From assembly GCA_032718565.1 (NCBI GenBank), contig JAVGVS010000411.1, positions 290,698 to 354,697 on the forward strand: 64,000 bases of DNA, given 5' to 3'. Positions within the stretch are counted from its first letter, which is position 1; every line of letters starts with the position of its first letter. The notes below the pieces were generated by a model, which saw nothing but the letters and a program-made list of their open reading frames with translations, was not told where the DNA came from and did not search any database. This document shows, piece by piece, positions 1-13,007 of the stretch. The position numbers and the translations under genes are program-made. The stretch comes from Distichodus sexfasciatus (taxonomy: Eukaryota > Chordata > Actinopteri > Characiformes > Distichodontidae).

Positions 1-170
1 TCTGGTATCGATGTGGAAACGTCCAACCCTTTTAAACTGAGGCGTGTTGTCTAATAAGACCCTACAAAACACCTTCAAAAACCTTTTCCGAATCGTATCC
101 CTCCATATTGCTCCAACCCCCATGTCTCTCTATCTGTCTCCCCCCAAACAACCTCTCCAGAATCGGAGCA

Positions 171-171
<1 letters not shown>

Positions 172-222
<51 letters not shown>
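172..222. repeat. (CT)n microsatellite
   Basis: About 25 CT units. The short open frame over it, with a run of Ser-Leu, is only the translation of the repeat. Confidence 0.95.
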
Positions 223-225
<3 letters not shown>

Positions 226-2117
226 AGTCAGCACTTCACATGTCTATTTTCTACTTTAAAAACAGGTAAAACAATGAAATTAAATAAATAAATGGAATTC
301 TCATGACAAAAACTGACTTGTCTCATGCGTTGTAGTGTCTCAGGAACAACCCTGACTATAATTAGTCAAGCGCCCATCACCTTCTATTTTTGGCCTCACT
401 TAAAACTAGCCTCCCTTTTAACAACCTAAAAGCTATTTTAACAAAATCAATATGTCTATTTTGGCCCAGTGGGAAAAAAAAGGTCTGCACAACGGACTCA
501 GAATAACCAACTAGCTGAAAGAGTGTGGCGACAAAAGCTGGAAGCACAACACATGAACTTTACACATTAGTATGACGTGAAGCAGTATCTCATCAACAAT
601 CAGTAGAGCAGATGTTTTCAGGACCATGGACAGGGCCTATAATTCACACACGAATAAATACAGGTTTTGTTTTGAACAGGTTTTGGCATTTTCTAAATAA
701 TTAAATTAACTTTGGAAAGTGGTAATAAACTTATAAAATAAGCCCCCACCCTTCCCACCAACGGTGGGAAATGCTTTCCTCCCTTTTTTGTACTATTACT
801 GAATGCAAAATTTTATGAGTTGTTATATGCCATGACACATTTTTCAATTAACGATCAGTAACTGATATTTTCATACAAATTTACTTTTATTTATCGATGC
901 TTATTTAATGATCAAGACGCTTAATGAATGAATTACAAATGTAAATAGACTACGAGTCTTTAAGCGAACGTTTAAGCGCAACAATTTAAAATAATTTTTA
1001 TTTTGTCTTACACGTCATTCCAATTACGTTTTAAAATGTTTATTACAATTCTCCTTAACTAATGTTTTTAATACTTATTCAATTACGTACTCGTCTTAAC
1101 TGTGCTCTATATACCATCTAGTGGCCACAGACCGGTAGTACAATCTGAAACAATATTACAACCTATAGTGTGTGTAAATATTCTTTCCTCTTACGCCCTA
1201 TAGGAATAAAGGATGTCAACATGTGAAATGTACCAACAGAAATTTATAAAACTGTAAAAGCTGATGAGAGCCGAACAATAACTTTTTTGTGTGTGCAGGG
1301 CAAGGTCCAAGGTCAGAATGTGGGAAACGTGTTGTGTAAATATGTACCTTGGCTGAACTCTCAAGGCTTTCATTTTGCACGTTTATTAGAGATTGTCACA
1401 TCTGCTGAACGAATGTGTCGATGTTAGGCCTTGGAATCAGTCTTATATGAGCAAAATAATAATAAAAAGTGTAAAAGTGATAGATAGAAAGAAAGCAAGA
1501 AAGAGAGAGAGGATGATTGAGTGTGTGTCAAACAAATAATGACTAGGAACATTTAGTGATTAAACAAGTTAAGGACACCTGTGTTCTTTCTCATAGCGCC
1601 AGGAGTCACCTGTATTTAACTTCCAAACACGGCCAAAGCTATTCAGCCATCACTATGTTTAACATGCACAAATAAGAATATTTTTACAATGACTTCATTA
1701 AACAAGACAAACAAACCTCATTGATTTTTAAGACCACGTGGAAGGCGCACAAGGATGTAGGGGATGATGTAGTGTATGCAGCTATTTTTTCCTTTCTTCT
1801 TTTGTTTGCTTGCATATTTGCTTAGACCCTGCACCCCATGAATAGAGACCAAACTTCAATAAAACTTCTTTATATGTTCCTTTTGAGTAATAAAAAATGA
1901 AATAATCTTCACCATGGGTCATGAAGTAATACATTAAAAATATATCAATATTTTCTATGAAATAATGAATTATTTGTCCTCAACGTGAGCAAAATTTCTT
2001 TCTAAGATGTCAACAACACTGAAACCTCCAAAGCAATCAGTATCATTTTCAGAAACAGTTTAATTGTGTACAATGTATTGCTAAATATATAAAAGATAAC
2101 AATAACCTACTATAACA
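223..2117. other. AT-rich stretch downstream of the eIF4G-like gene
   Basis: No exon is recognisable on either strand. It lies 3' of the minus-strand eIF4G-like stop codon at 2118-2120, so it should hold that gene's 3' UTR. I searched it for a W2 (eIF5C) domain and saw none. Confidence 0.6.
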
Positions 2118-2289
2118 TTATATGTTATTAATTTGATGTTTTTTGGCCAGTTTGCGCCTTTTCTTTGCCGTTTTAAACTCTTGTATCTGCTGGAGAGTAA
2201 AAGTGGAAATGTTAGTACTGAATTTAACACCATCAAATCAAATGACACTAACTATATTTGGGATTTTCTTTATTGGACATTTTTAAAGC

Positions 2290-2326
<37 letters not shown>

Positions 2327-5300
2327 TGTGAGAGAGAGAGAGAGAGAGAGAGAGATCACCTGCTGTCTGCCATTCATGTCGTCATACTCTTCTGAGAATA
2401 AATCATTCACAGTCAGTTCAGAGTCTCTCCATAAGTTGCCCACATTTGTCAGGTCCTGTAGCGCAAGTAAGCCAACAGCATTACTACAGTCTGGTTCTCA
2501 TTTTCCATGACTAATCTACTAGAGAACTGTGTTTAATTTGACATAACTTATCCCACACTGTTAGACAGAGCGACTTCCATTTTTATGGTTTGATTTTCTA
2601 TGCAGATCTACTCTCCTACAAAAGTTTTATTGCAATGTCAGTTTTTTTCTGCCTATATTACTCAGTACAGTTTTATTAGGCTGGGCCTGGTCTCAACCCG
2701 GCATACCGCGTGTTTCATGGGAAGGTGAAGGATTTCAGCAAATAATTTCCCAACACATTCCACAGGAACAGAAGATTTTCTTAAATGACTGCAATAAAAT
2801 AAAAATAAAATCGGAGTCACATGCAGACGTAAGTGCAAATCATAATATCGACCTCACTGAAACAAAGCTCTTACTTATATAACTCTTTCATAGTGATTCC
2901 TCCTCCACACAGAACAGGAACGAGCACCTCGGCTAGGCACAACCACAGATGAGGAACGTTTAAGGCCAGGTAACTTGTTGATTCAAAGATGGCCATGAAT
3001 CTGCACAGAAGGAGAAGAATTTATTTTTTAATCATCTTATTATTTATATTCCACTTGCCAATTCTGGTGACAGGTTGTTTTTGGTGAATCTATTTGAACA
3101 AGGTTCCGCTGTATCATTTAAGTGTCATGGCAATGAAAAGGAGCTGGGTGATCAACTCTGACCCATTAAAGAACTGAGGTTTGGTAAGGCGTCCTGTGGT
3201 CAGCAGCAGAAGGAAGAGTCGGCCCATGCGGTCTCGTGCCACTTGGCTTTTCTCCAGAGAGGCCTTCACACCGATCTGCACAAACACATATAGCATGGAG
3301 CTCTGCTGGAACTCATCCACCCACTGCACCGTCACCTGTATACGTACATAAATACATACATACATACACACACAATCACAAGTTTCAACAGGATATATAC
3401 AGTATATCGATTCCTTGACTGCCAATATCCCAAAGGCTACTTTGAAACTATTTGGATCTACAAATTTACACTTCCACTTCAACACACTTCCATTCATATC
3501 AAATCACGAAAAGCAACTAAAATATCATTGCATATTTATACATGAGAACAACATGTAAACAGAAAACTTCTCTTTTAAGAAAAATATAAAGTGACTGACG
3601 TTACAATGTCTGATTGATGTTTACATTTTGTATTGATGCCATGGCCTCGTCGATTATTGAATCGATATATTGTTAGATCCCTTCTGTGTACCTTGTAATT
3701 GTCACTACGCAAAAACTCCTTGATGGGGAACTTGCAGTGGGTCTTCATCTGCTCTTCTGACAGAACAGGCGTATCTGCGGCTGAACACAAGAGATTTTTA
3801 GGGAACAGCAGCTGCAAAGCGTCTTCCTCCACATCACCAACCATATAAACCATGACTTACCCAGTTCTTCAGCATGGACCAGCTCATAGTTGTAATTAGC
3901 GGCTTGATCTGGTTTCCTTGCTGGTCCCCAGAGGGAAAGACTCATCCATGTCGGTTCCAAACGCTGCGGCTCATCGTTAAGTAGCAGTCTCAAGCTGAAA
4001 TCATTTAAACGCATTTTAAAAGTGTAGACCGAGACCGATGTACACTAAAAATATTTGTGTCCAACATATGGAGGTGGTCTAGTAGTTAGACCTCTGAACC
4101 AAGAGGTCATGGGTTTGAATCCTACCTCCAACACTGGGCCCCTGACCAAGAGCATTGACCCTTGAATTGATTTTATATGCGGTCGATTTTGAGCATACTT
4201 TATTAAATATAATCAAATAATTAGGACTTAAGAGGGTCACAAATTATTTATTTCAGTGTAAGGTGAGCACCAGAATCATGCAGTACCTCGTCAGCTTTTT
4301 GCTCCAGTCATCGGGCAGAATCATGAAGGACGGGGAGGCCAAGGGAGGCTTCAGATTCCCCAAACTGGGGTCTGAACCATCTGCAAGAGCAACTGCAACA
4401 TCAAACTCTTCTACTTTGTTCCCAAATATAGGCGTAAGTAGGTGTGTAAGAGATCTCCAGGTCCACGGTTCAGTTGATACCTCATATATATAGATAGATC
4501 AGTTTACCTCTAGTGTAAATTGTGGTTTAGCTATGCTTAGCTATGAAGCTGTAAACTATGAAATATACACCTTGCTTTATCTGTGTTAGAGTGTATTATG
4601 GTGGATGACAAATCTCTTTTTAAGTACGCTGCTGAATGAGGCCCATCGTGTTCTCTCTGACCTAGTCTCATGTTCTGCAGCTGCTCGTAGACTTTCCTCT
4701 GCTCCTCCTCCTTCTCCATTTGGGCATCCCTGCGGACCTGCTCTATGGTTTTGGGCCCCTGATTGGCTCGTCGTGGCACCCATTTATGCTACAGAAAAAC
4801 ACACATGCTTACATGCATTTACTATGTTGCTCATGGAATAAAATCACACACACACGCGGTATTTACCAGTCGCAGGTCGATGACGTCTTGAAGCATGAAG
4901 CGAATGCGGGACGACGTCTTCCTCCTCTTCACTATCTTTGACATCTCGTTGATGTAGTGGTCCACCTGTTACAAACGGAAACGTTCTGAACAATTTTAAC
5001 AGAAAGTCTTCACTTAGCAGTAGAACGTGCGCTTAGCTCAGTTACTGCGAGTCAAGTTACTGCGAGTCTTACACTGTATAAAAGATTTGATCCATAAGTC
5101 ATATTAACATACTCCATTCACTTAAAACAATATTTCAGGGAGTTTATGTCTTGAAATGAAGTTTATGTGCCAATGGGATTGCTCAAGTGACATGAAAACT
5201 GGCCGAGTAGAAAGACTTTGATTAAAATACATCGAAGTGAATAGGAAAAGAATGAGAGATGATTAAACTAAGAAAAAGATGAGTGCAGGTCAAAATAGAC

Positions 5301-7810
5301 TGAGATGTACATTCAGATTTCGAGTCCCAAATCCCATGTATTTTTAACGGAAGACCCTCGAATCATGTTGAATTTGGTGAAGAACGCCGGCTGCGTAAAG
5401 CGTCAAATTTTGAGCTCTCTGTTAGTCTATGGGACAAAGACGAAGGACAAAATGGACCAAACTCACGAACGAGTGCATGCATCAAAAATGTGTATGCCAG
5501 CATCCCACACCGCTATAGGCCGCACGTTTTTGAGTTGGAACGAAGATTCTAGCACAAAAACTGTAGAAAGAGTAGTGGTTAGAAAAAGTGGATGGAATAA
5601 AAAAAAGTGTTTTGGTCAGTGGTTTTTTTCAGCCTTTCTCACCTTGACTTTGTCATCGTCCAGCTGTTTTCCAGCTGTGGTTAGCAGCTTGCACAGACAC
5701 TCGAGATTCAGCTCATTCCTTTTTTCTAGCATCTTCACCACACATCCATGCATGCTGGTCTTCATGAGCATGCCCAGCTTGAACAGCTCCCCGGTAAACC
5801 TCATGCTATTGACAGCTCTCCTGTGGGCCTTGGCCTTGGCTTCCTTCAGGTCCTCCAACAAACGCTCTCGCTCGTCATCCTGGGGAGAGATGAAACCAAT
5901 GGTCGTCGCTTAAGCACCTTCTACATGACATTATAGCAAGATAAAGCTTTCTATGCTCTTCCGGCAGCTACAGCAGAGATGTTCTCCAAAGAGCTTTTCT
6001 TCACAGTTTCTCTCTGAAGTTTGGGAAAGAACGTTTCCTTCTCCAAAGAAGAACAGATCTTACTTACTGAGACGGTTTTCAGCTCTTGCTCTTTTTCCCG
6101 AATGACATCATCTTGCAAGCTGAGGTTCTTAAACTCTGCCTCGCAGTGGTCCAATAGAACTGTCTGAAAGTTCATGGTGCGGCTGGGATGTTTCAATCTG
6201 GATACTGACATCTACAAAGGAAAGACATGACAAAAAAATAGACTGCTACATTAAACTGCAATTGCATTTTGTTACTGGTTTGGTACTAACTGTTCAACAC
6301 CCAGTGACAACAGTAAGAGAACGGGCCAGAAGGTGTTTTTACTGACCATAGCCAAAGAATGGCACAGTTTGGCGTAAATCTCTGCAAATCCGGGCTCATC
6401 AACAGCTTTCTGGTATACCAACTGGACAATGCCTTCGATTCGCTCCTGCGTGTTGATGGAGAGACCCATCACTTGCAAATGTAGCCGTGAATACTTCTCC
6501 GGCGTCAGTTTATTTAAGATGCTGCGTATTTTCCGGAAAACCTCCTGGAGAGGAAACCACAGAAAGACCTCAAAGCATCAATTAAGAAGCATGGAGATGT
6601 TTATGTAGAGTAGAGCTGCTTTTGAAACATGAGGTTCTTACCTGAGTTTCCTGGCTCTCAGGGTCCTGGCTGCCACTCTGGTTCCTCACAGCAGGCCTCC
6701 AAGCATTCTCAGCCCTTCTCAACTGCACCTCGTCTTTAACAAATCCGTGGGACGTTCTCTTGTGAGCAGGATCCAACTGGACATTGTTGACATTTTCTCC
6801 CTGATTGAGCAAATGCAAGAGTGTTAAATTATCCTTTCACACTGTAAAAATTGGACTTCTATTTTGGCGAGACCATTAAGGAAAACTTTGCTATTACTTT
6901 TCCTGTGAATAGTTCATTGCTGTTTTTATTACAATCACACAGGTTTTAGGCTTGAGGTTGTAAGTTGGAAGAAGTTCTTTAACTGTGATAAAAATCACTG
7001 CTGATAGCTTAGAAGTTCTATTGTAGAAGCAAGAAATCTGGAAAACCAGACGATTATTCACATCTTGGGGGCTCACGAGTTTTAGTAGCTTTACCTTTCC
7101 ATGCGGTCCTTCTTGGGGGCTCACGAGTTTTAGTAGCTTTACCTTTCCATGCAGTCCTTCTGAGATGTCAGGAAGCTGACTTCTCTGTGCTGATAGAGGA
7201 GAAGAGGAGGAGGAGAAGCTCAGGAGATGATCTTGTTCTTTCTGTCTCATGCCATTGACCATCACCGGTTCTATGGCAGAATGGTAGAGTAACAAGTAAT
7301 AAGTGAGTGATTATTTGTCATTGTGAGCACAGCACAGTGAACCACAATGAAATGTGACCTGTGCATTTAACCCATCCGTGAAGGAGCAGTGGACAGCTAA
7401 CAAGCGCCCGGGGAGCAGTGCTTGGGGACGGTACCTTGCTCATGAGAACCTCAGTGGTAACTTTACCTGGATTCGAACCTGCGACCTTCTGAGCATGGGG
7501 CGAACACCCTACCGTTACGCCACCAACTGCCCTAAAGAGAGAACAGATCATCTGAGGATGAGTAAAGTGAGTTGAACTCACCTTGTTCAGTGCTGGTGAG
7601 AGGCTCTTTCAGGATGATCACTGGGTCGCTCTTGACGATCCCTGCTTTGATTCTTAGCATACTGTCATTCTTGAGAGACTCCTGACCTGTGGATTCAAGC
7701 ACCAAGGTTCCCACAGACATTTCCTCATCTATGTCTTTGGGAACTGGAGATGTGTCCACCAAAGCAGCATAAATTCTGTCCTCATCCTTTTCAACAATCT
7801 CTGGTTTCCC
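2118..7810 (-). CDS. eIF4G-family translation initiation scaffold, 3' part, no W2 domain
   Basis: eIF4G proteins bridge cap-bound eIF4E, the helicase eIF4A and eIF3. Sixteen minus-strand exons join with consistent phases: 7810-7582, 7270-7143 (or 7095), 6800-6642, 6544-6347, 6211-6068, 5879-5643, 4965-4867, 4788-4662, 4380-4287, 3988-3861, 3780-3692, 3335-3163, 3000-2875, 2779-2707, 2455-2360, 2189-2118. That gives 723 codons plus TAA. The MIF4G domain is seen as SILNKLTPEKYSRLHLQVM, then FTGELFKLGMLM, LECLCKLLTTAGK and SSRIRFMLQDVIDLR, followed by the linker WVPRRANQGPKTIEQV. The MA3 domain holds PIKEFLRSDNYK, FVQIGVKASLEKS, PHLWLCLAEVLVPVL and LWRDSELTVNDLF. After MA3 the protein ends in a lysine/arginine-rich tail, where eIF4G1/3 continue into a W2 domain. 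The 5' exons with the eIF4E site were not found. Family assignment is firm; the paralogue is not. Confidence 0.9.
4070..4180 (+). repeat. tRNA-derived SINE fragment
   Basis: A tRNA-like head has paired ends GGAGGTG/TACCTCC, an A-box region around GTCTAGTAGTTAGAC and B-box GGGTTTGAATCC. A SINE-type body reading CCTGACCAAGAGCATTGACC follows. It lies in an eIF4G-like intron. The anticodon loop looks one base too long, so it is not a tRNA gene. Confidence 0.7.
7063..7158 (-). repeat. 48-bp tandem duplication carrying a duplicated splice donor
   Basis: Two near-identical 48-bp copies (7063-7110 and 7111-7158) lie at the 3' edge of an eIF4G-like exon. Each contains CATGGAAAG followed by GTAAAG, so there are two equivalent donors exactly 16 codons apart. 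Both leave phase 0 and both read open, so either can join the next exon at 6800. Confidence 0.85.
7302..7534 (-). repeat. tRNA-derived SINE, family 1, copy 1
   Basis: Reverse-oriented copy of the SINE also found at 29004-29250 (+), 39662-39862 (-), 50563-50792 (-) and 55012-55190 (+). The head reads GGCAGTTGGTGGCGTAACGG. The body has GGTAAAGTTAC, AAGCACTGCTCCCCGG and GATGGGTTAAATGC, and the tail reads AATAATCACTCAC. It sits in the intron between the 7582-7810 and 7143-7270 exons. Confidence 0.85.
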
Positions 7811-10500
7811 CTAAAACACACACACACACACACACACTTTTAGATACTATAATATCTTTCCTAAAGCCATTTTTAAACTATTCCCCATTCAGGCTTGTAC
7901 TGCACTAGGAGTCCGTTTTGGACCCTTATCTCCCAGAAAACTGACTTCAGGGGGAGCAGGATGTTTATTTTGGGGACAAAAGGCACTTTGAGCTAGAACA
8001 GGATTTGGAAATTGCTTTTTAATTTTCAAAGTTCCTGCTGTGTGCTGTTTGGACAGACCCTATTTATCATCACGCAGGTTTCAGCAGTCATAATTTGTAA
8101 CATCTGAACAAATCTTAATCTAGGAAACAAACTGGTCAAAGAAAATAAAGAACTGAAGTCTGTAATATTAGTGAACCCTGCTTTAAAAGTAGTTTGCAAA
8201 ACCTGAAGTACCTCAAAGTGTCAAATTAACATAGACAAAGGTGGTCACTCTAGCTGAAACTTTGATTATACTTGATATATTTGTTACTTTTAGGGTGATG
8301 TGGCAATGAGCGCTATAAAACCCAACCAAGCAGCTCAAGTGCTGCCGCTTCCAAAAAGTAAGTGAACAAGATCATGGTTATTGAGTGATGCCATGAGGAA
8401 ACAGCCAGCGTACGGCGTACCTGTAAAGGAGTAGGTGAATGGGAGGGACCTTCCATAGGGTGGGGCAGGGGTGGGGTTCAGCCTCCTGGAACAAGAACTT
8501 TGGGTAAAGTCTAGGACTATGAAAGCTTTTTTTGCAGAGAATCGACAGTGGCCTTACTACAGGGAAACAGAGACAAAGGAATAGCTTTGCTGAACTAGAA
8601 CTTTTATCTGGCAGTTTCCCAAAGAAACTTTGAGCACTCGAGATGACAACTCCAAGGAGGTCTGCTCATTTCTAGATGTGCCTTTGCTGTCCTGTTTGGT
8701 ACACCTGGTACCCCAACAGGACAGTGCAGTAAACTTTACAGAAGAAAAACATTTTGTACCTGTAATCACACTTCTAAAAGCATACCATACCATGCCGGGC
8801 AGTGAAAAAAAAACACCTTTAGACTAAACAGGAATTAGGAACTCCACAGTATGTCAAGAGTTTTAAAAATGGGGATAAAAACATTATCAAGAACCTGTTA
8901 TCTTTCTTGAGCATTCTGCAGCATTACTATTGCTAGAGCATTGATTATTTTTATTAGTGATGCTAATGAATGAAATTGTCTCGTTATTCATAACAATATA
9001 AGGATTATTTTAGAGGGTATTCTTTTTTCTTGCCCTAACCAAACTTTCTCTAAACAAATTAAATGTTTCATCAAATTAAATAAGGCAAAATACAAATTCC
9101 AACCTTCTTACAGGTTAAACCAGAGGTCGCTTTGGACGAAGAATAAACTGAAGGACCTTGTCCCATTAAAAGAATAATTAAAAGAAATACGTGAAAGTAC
9201 ACGCACCACCAACACTTCCCTCACAATAACAAGCGTCGTCGTAGAATTAATTGTCACAAACTGTGACGCGTTCACATGAAGCAGACAAATCTGTGAAGAA
9301 ATCATGAACAGTTCTTAAATTATTGCTATACGATAAAGTGCATTTTATTACGACTCCAGTGCATTTGCATCGCTCGATTTTGGAGCTTATTATCAACAGA
9401 CATTATTACACTCCAGACTGGCATTTTGCCAAGTTCACCATGAAGAAAAAGTTGCTTCTTAAAAACTTTTGGTAGTTTATCTGATCTTGTTGTGAACATA
9501 CACATGATGACAACTTGTTTCTTAATATACTCCGAGCAAAACTCGGAATATTGACCTAAAATGTACATAATCGATTATAGATAACCTGAAATAAATAATG
9601 TTGCTTTAACTAGCCAATGCGTTCAAATAAGGAAAGTAGCCTCATAAAAAATTGAAACTTATGACCATTATTAAATTAACTGTTGTTTACTCTCGCACAT
9701 AGACCGCCTTTATTTGTTAATCATGATATTTCTGAGTTTAATTGTGGCCTTCCCATATCTGTAATTAGGTCTATTACGTGTGATTATTTCATTATAAAGC
9801 TTTTTTTTTTTTTTTTTTTTTTACATTTTGACCAATTTCCACCAAAGTTCATCTATGACATCATTTGTAATATTCTTTTATGAACGTAACATAATAAAAA
9901 TGATAGAATCATTTTTGGATCATCTTCTTTGGCATCATTGTTGAAAGTTGTTTATAGATCTCAGTAAAGGTTTCTATAAAGGCATCACTTGTGAAGGTGT
10001 GGCATTACTTTTGGTTAAAGTTATTTATGGATCTGAACACAGGTTCTGTGGCATTTTATTATTTTTGGAAGGATTTATTTATATAGAGAGCTTTATAACA
10101 GTGGTGGAACTTAACATTTGCGCTGTATTTTAACAGGAGTATACACTGCTGAAATGATACACAATTACAAGTAAAAAATACAAAGTCTCGAAACTACACA
10201 GAGCACGCGTTACTTTTAGCGTCGTTTCTGTAAGAGTATTTGTTTATTTGTTCGTTTGTTAAGTCAACTTTTAAAAACGGTCTCACCAAAATGATACGGT
10301 TAAATGCTGATCAAACTTCAAAATATTGATTCAAACGGCAGGCGTTACTCAGTAACCAAATGATAAAGGTAGTGAAATACATTAGTTTATTACTTACTTT
10401 AACTTTAAATCAAGAAAACAGAATCTTACTGACTTAAAAATATACTCCTGAACGTGCATGTACCCGGGAAAAAAATGACTGCAGTAATGTGAGTAGTTGT
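7811..10500. other. Upstream region of the eIF4G-like gene, no exon assigned
   Basis: The gene's missing 5' exons should lie here or further right. From 7,900 to 8,830 the sequence looks like a diverged mobile element, with several CTGTCCTGTTTGG / CCAACAGGACAG style inverted motifs. From 8,830 to 10,500 it is AT-rich and I can call nothing. Confidence 0.4.
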
Positions 10501-10519
10501 AATTGGTTATTTTCACGCC

Positions 10520-10710
10520 TGCTCTTGAGATATCATCATCGTCGGAGGAATGTGAGAAGCGGTGAAGGTCAGCGCCGGCGCGCATGCTCGTACGCACGTG
10601 CCCAAGGTCCTCTCCGCGGGATGCGAGCGACTTTTCTGTCAAGGTAGCGAGTCTCTCCCGACGTGGATATTTTAATCAGCTCGTTTCAGCGGTGGGGGAA
10701 AACGGTAAGT
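10520..10710. promoter_or_regulatory. CpG-rich promoter-like patch
   Basis: GC- and CpG-rich against an AT-rich background (GCGCCGGCGCGCATGCTCG). A good plus-strand donor (AACG followed by GTAAGT) sits near 10,704, as expected for a noncoding first exon. It could also serve the minus-strand eIF4G-like gene. Orientation is undecided. Confidence 0.45.
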
Positions 10711-10719
10711 ACTTTGCAG

Positions 10720-13007
10720 AAACGACACGACGAAAATAATTGTTATTCTTCGCCAGCGTTTATTTATTTATTATTGCGCGCGCGATCGGTCTTAATTCGT
10801 CCCCACGCGCACGGGTACGCGTCCCGTTTACTAAACAATGCGATTAAAATTTCTGCATTAAAAGTGGACACTTTATACTAGATACCAACATTTTTGGGAG
10901 AAGAAAAGCAAATGCAGAAGGAAAAAAAAAAAGTTGTTGGGGACAAAACCAAACATCCATAATGTTTCGTTTCGAGTGGACGTCATTCTTACGTTTTGTT
11001 GTAGAACAATGATGAAAGTGTGGAACGTAAAAACGTGGCTTTTTGCCACCCCTAAAATTGGTGGTTATAAAATATAATGCGTGGAATAGTGACACACGAC
11101 CAAGGTGTTTTACACATCAAGGACAATTCAGACGTTTCGTAAAACAAGCTTCTTCCGCCCCCTTGCGTGAGGAGGTAAAAACACGACGTGCCGCGTCATA
11201 AAACGCAAACCTGCGTCACAACGCCGGCGTACACACTGTCCTGAGAACAAGAGATGGGAAAATCTGCCTGCTGTAGGTCATTAAGTCAGATTTGTATTCA
11301 TCATATTTTGGGAAATAATTTTTAGTCTCAATGTAGTGGATTTAAAATGGGGGAGAGCAAAAGTCTTGCTTTAAATGATTTGAAATAGACAGAACAAATA
11401 GTCTGCACCAATAACCATGTCTTTCAGCAATAAAAAGGCCAGAATATTGTAAGTAACCCTGCATTGTTAAACTTTCATTACTTACGTTGAGTCGGACTTT
11501 CTGTAGCAACCTTAAGGGGAAAAACCATAGGAGTGACATCAGTGTTTTATTCCCATCATTTTGGGCCAATATCCCAACTGAGGATTAAGCCTAGTCCTAG
11601 ACTAGCTTTGAGTTTGAATGGTAAATCTACATTGGTACTACAACTTAGTCCAAGACTAAGCATAATCCATGAGCAAGAAACCAGCCGTTTATATTTACCT
11701 CAGATTAGTACTAATTATTGGTTCCCCTCTTTATTTGGACGGCTAAAATGCAAACCTAATTCATTTTTCACAAACTGGGGGAACGAGTGCAATCACTTAC
11801 ATTGGGCACAGAGGACACTGTTTTGAAATGATGCCAATCATAACATCATCTAAACCATCAATAAATTTAAAAACAAACAAAAAATAAACAATACTAAAAC
11901 TCCAACTATAGGAGTTGATTGTATATTTGTAGTCTTTCCTTCAACTGTTATTAATCTCCGTCCATTGAGGTCACAGAGGATTGAAACACACCGTTCATTT
12001 TAAAGCAGTGCAGAGGATTACAATGAGGGAATTCTAAATATATTTACTGTATCATGCCATGTTGTTTATCATGATTTTCCTTTTCCCTACAGATTCATTG
12101 ATTTTTTGATGCACTTCTGTGGAAGAGAAGAAAGACGGAGGTAGTAAGGCACCTGTAAACATCTTTGACTGGAAGCTGGGTCAGTACAGGAGGCTTTCAG
12201 TCGGATGTTTGCAGTTGCCGACTGCCATAAGACTGCACACAAGATGAAACCAAACGGAGGCATGCTGCCCAATGTCGCTTAAGTGGCTGAGAGAACTACA
12301 AGTGAGACATACTGTGGTATAAAAGGCAATGTGGAGTTCTTAAAAGACATTGTTTCCACAATGTCTAGTATCAGTTTAAATAATCCACTATAGATGCTTT
12401 CAGTGAAGCAGTTATTAATTTTTAAATCTACTACTTTCATTGTATGAATACAGGTAATACAGCTGTATCGTATGCCTAGCATGAATAATTAAACCTACCT
12501 GAGCATTCTGATGTACAAAAATATTTTAACACGGACGCACACTTGCATTAAATTAAACAATTAGGCAATATGGAATATGTTAAGTCTCACAGTTCAGTTT
12601 GAAGTAGCTCCAGCTTGATATTTAAGACAGTTTTCACGGACAGTCATACTAAAACTAAAATCTGAATTTATTACTGCCTTGCTATATTGTTCTTTTACCA
12701 CTAGAGGTAAGTATATTCACTCTGACAGACTACTTTGCCACAGCTAGTTTAATTCAAATAACCCATCCTGCGTATTATAAATTGTAAGTATTAAACTTAA
12801 TGTCCGAAATCCAAAGCAACCACGATGACTTACCTTAATTCTGTTTTTAATCATAAATTGGACTACCAACAAATCTCACAATGAGACACAAAAACATCAT
12901 AAGCCCTTTTATTAGTTATTATTAAATACAACAATACAATGGAAATACAATGGAAGTAGAAAAAAATTATCACAGACATTTCTTTACAAAGACACACAAA
13001 CAACAAA
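10720..13007. other. Intergenic, no gene seen
   Basis: The interval between the CpG patch and cenpk. A small inverted-repeat element lies near 11,579-11,670, and a CpG-richer stretch near 11,150-11,240 contains CGCAAACCTGCGTCACAACG. I see no supported exon. The cenpk 3' UTR should occupy the right end. Confidence 0.5.
11579..11670. repeat. Short inverted-repeat element
   Basis: AGGATTAAGCCTAGTCCTAG on the left is matched by the reverse complement of a block ending near 11,669 (AGTCCAAGACTAAGCATAAT). This resembles a small nonautonomous DNA element or a pair of its ends. Confidence 0.55.

Noticed and set aside
44..259. 71-codon plus-strand frame rich in Ser-Leu
   Set aside because: It is mostly the translation of a (CT)n microsatellite.
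2133..2510. 125-codon plus-strand frame
   Set aside because: It crosses (TG)n(AG)n repeats and is antisense to two well-supported eIF4G-like exons.
4070..4135. Possible tRNA gene
   Set aside because: The anticodon loop appears to be eight bases, the acceptor stem has a mismatch and a SINE body follows, so it is a tRNA-derived repeat.
8421..8485. Possible upstream eIF4G-like exon with good acceptor and donor
   Set aside because: In the phase needed to join the next exon it contains a TGA. It could only be noncoding, and nothing else supports it.
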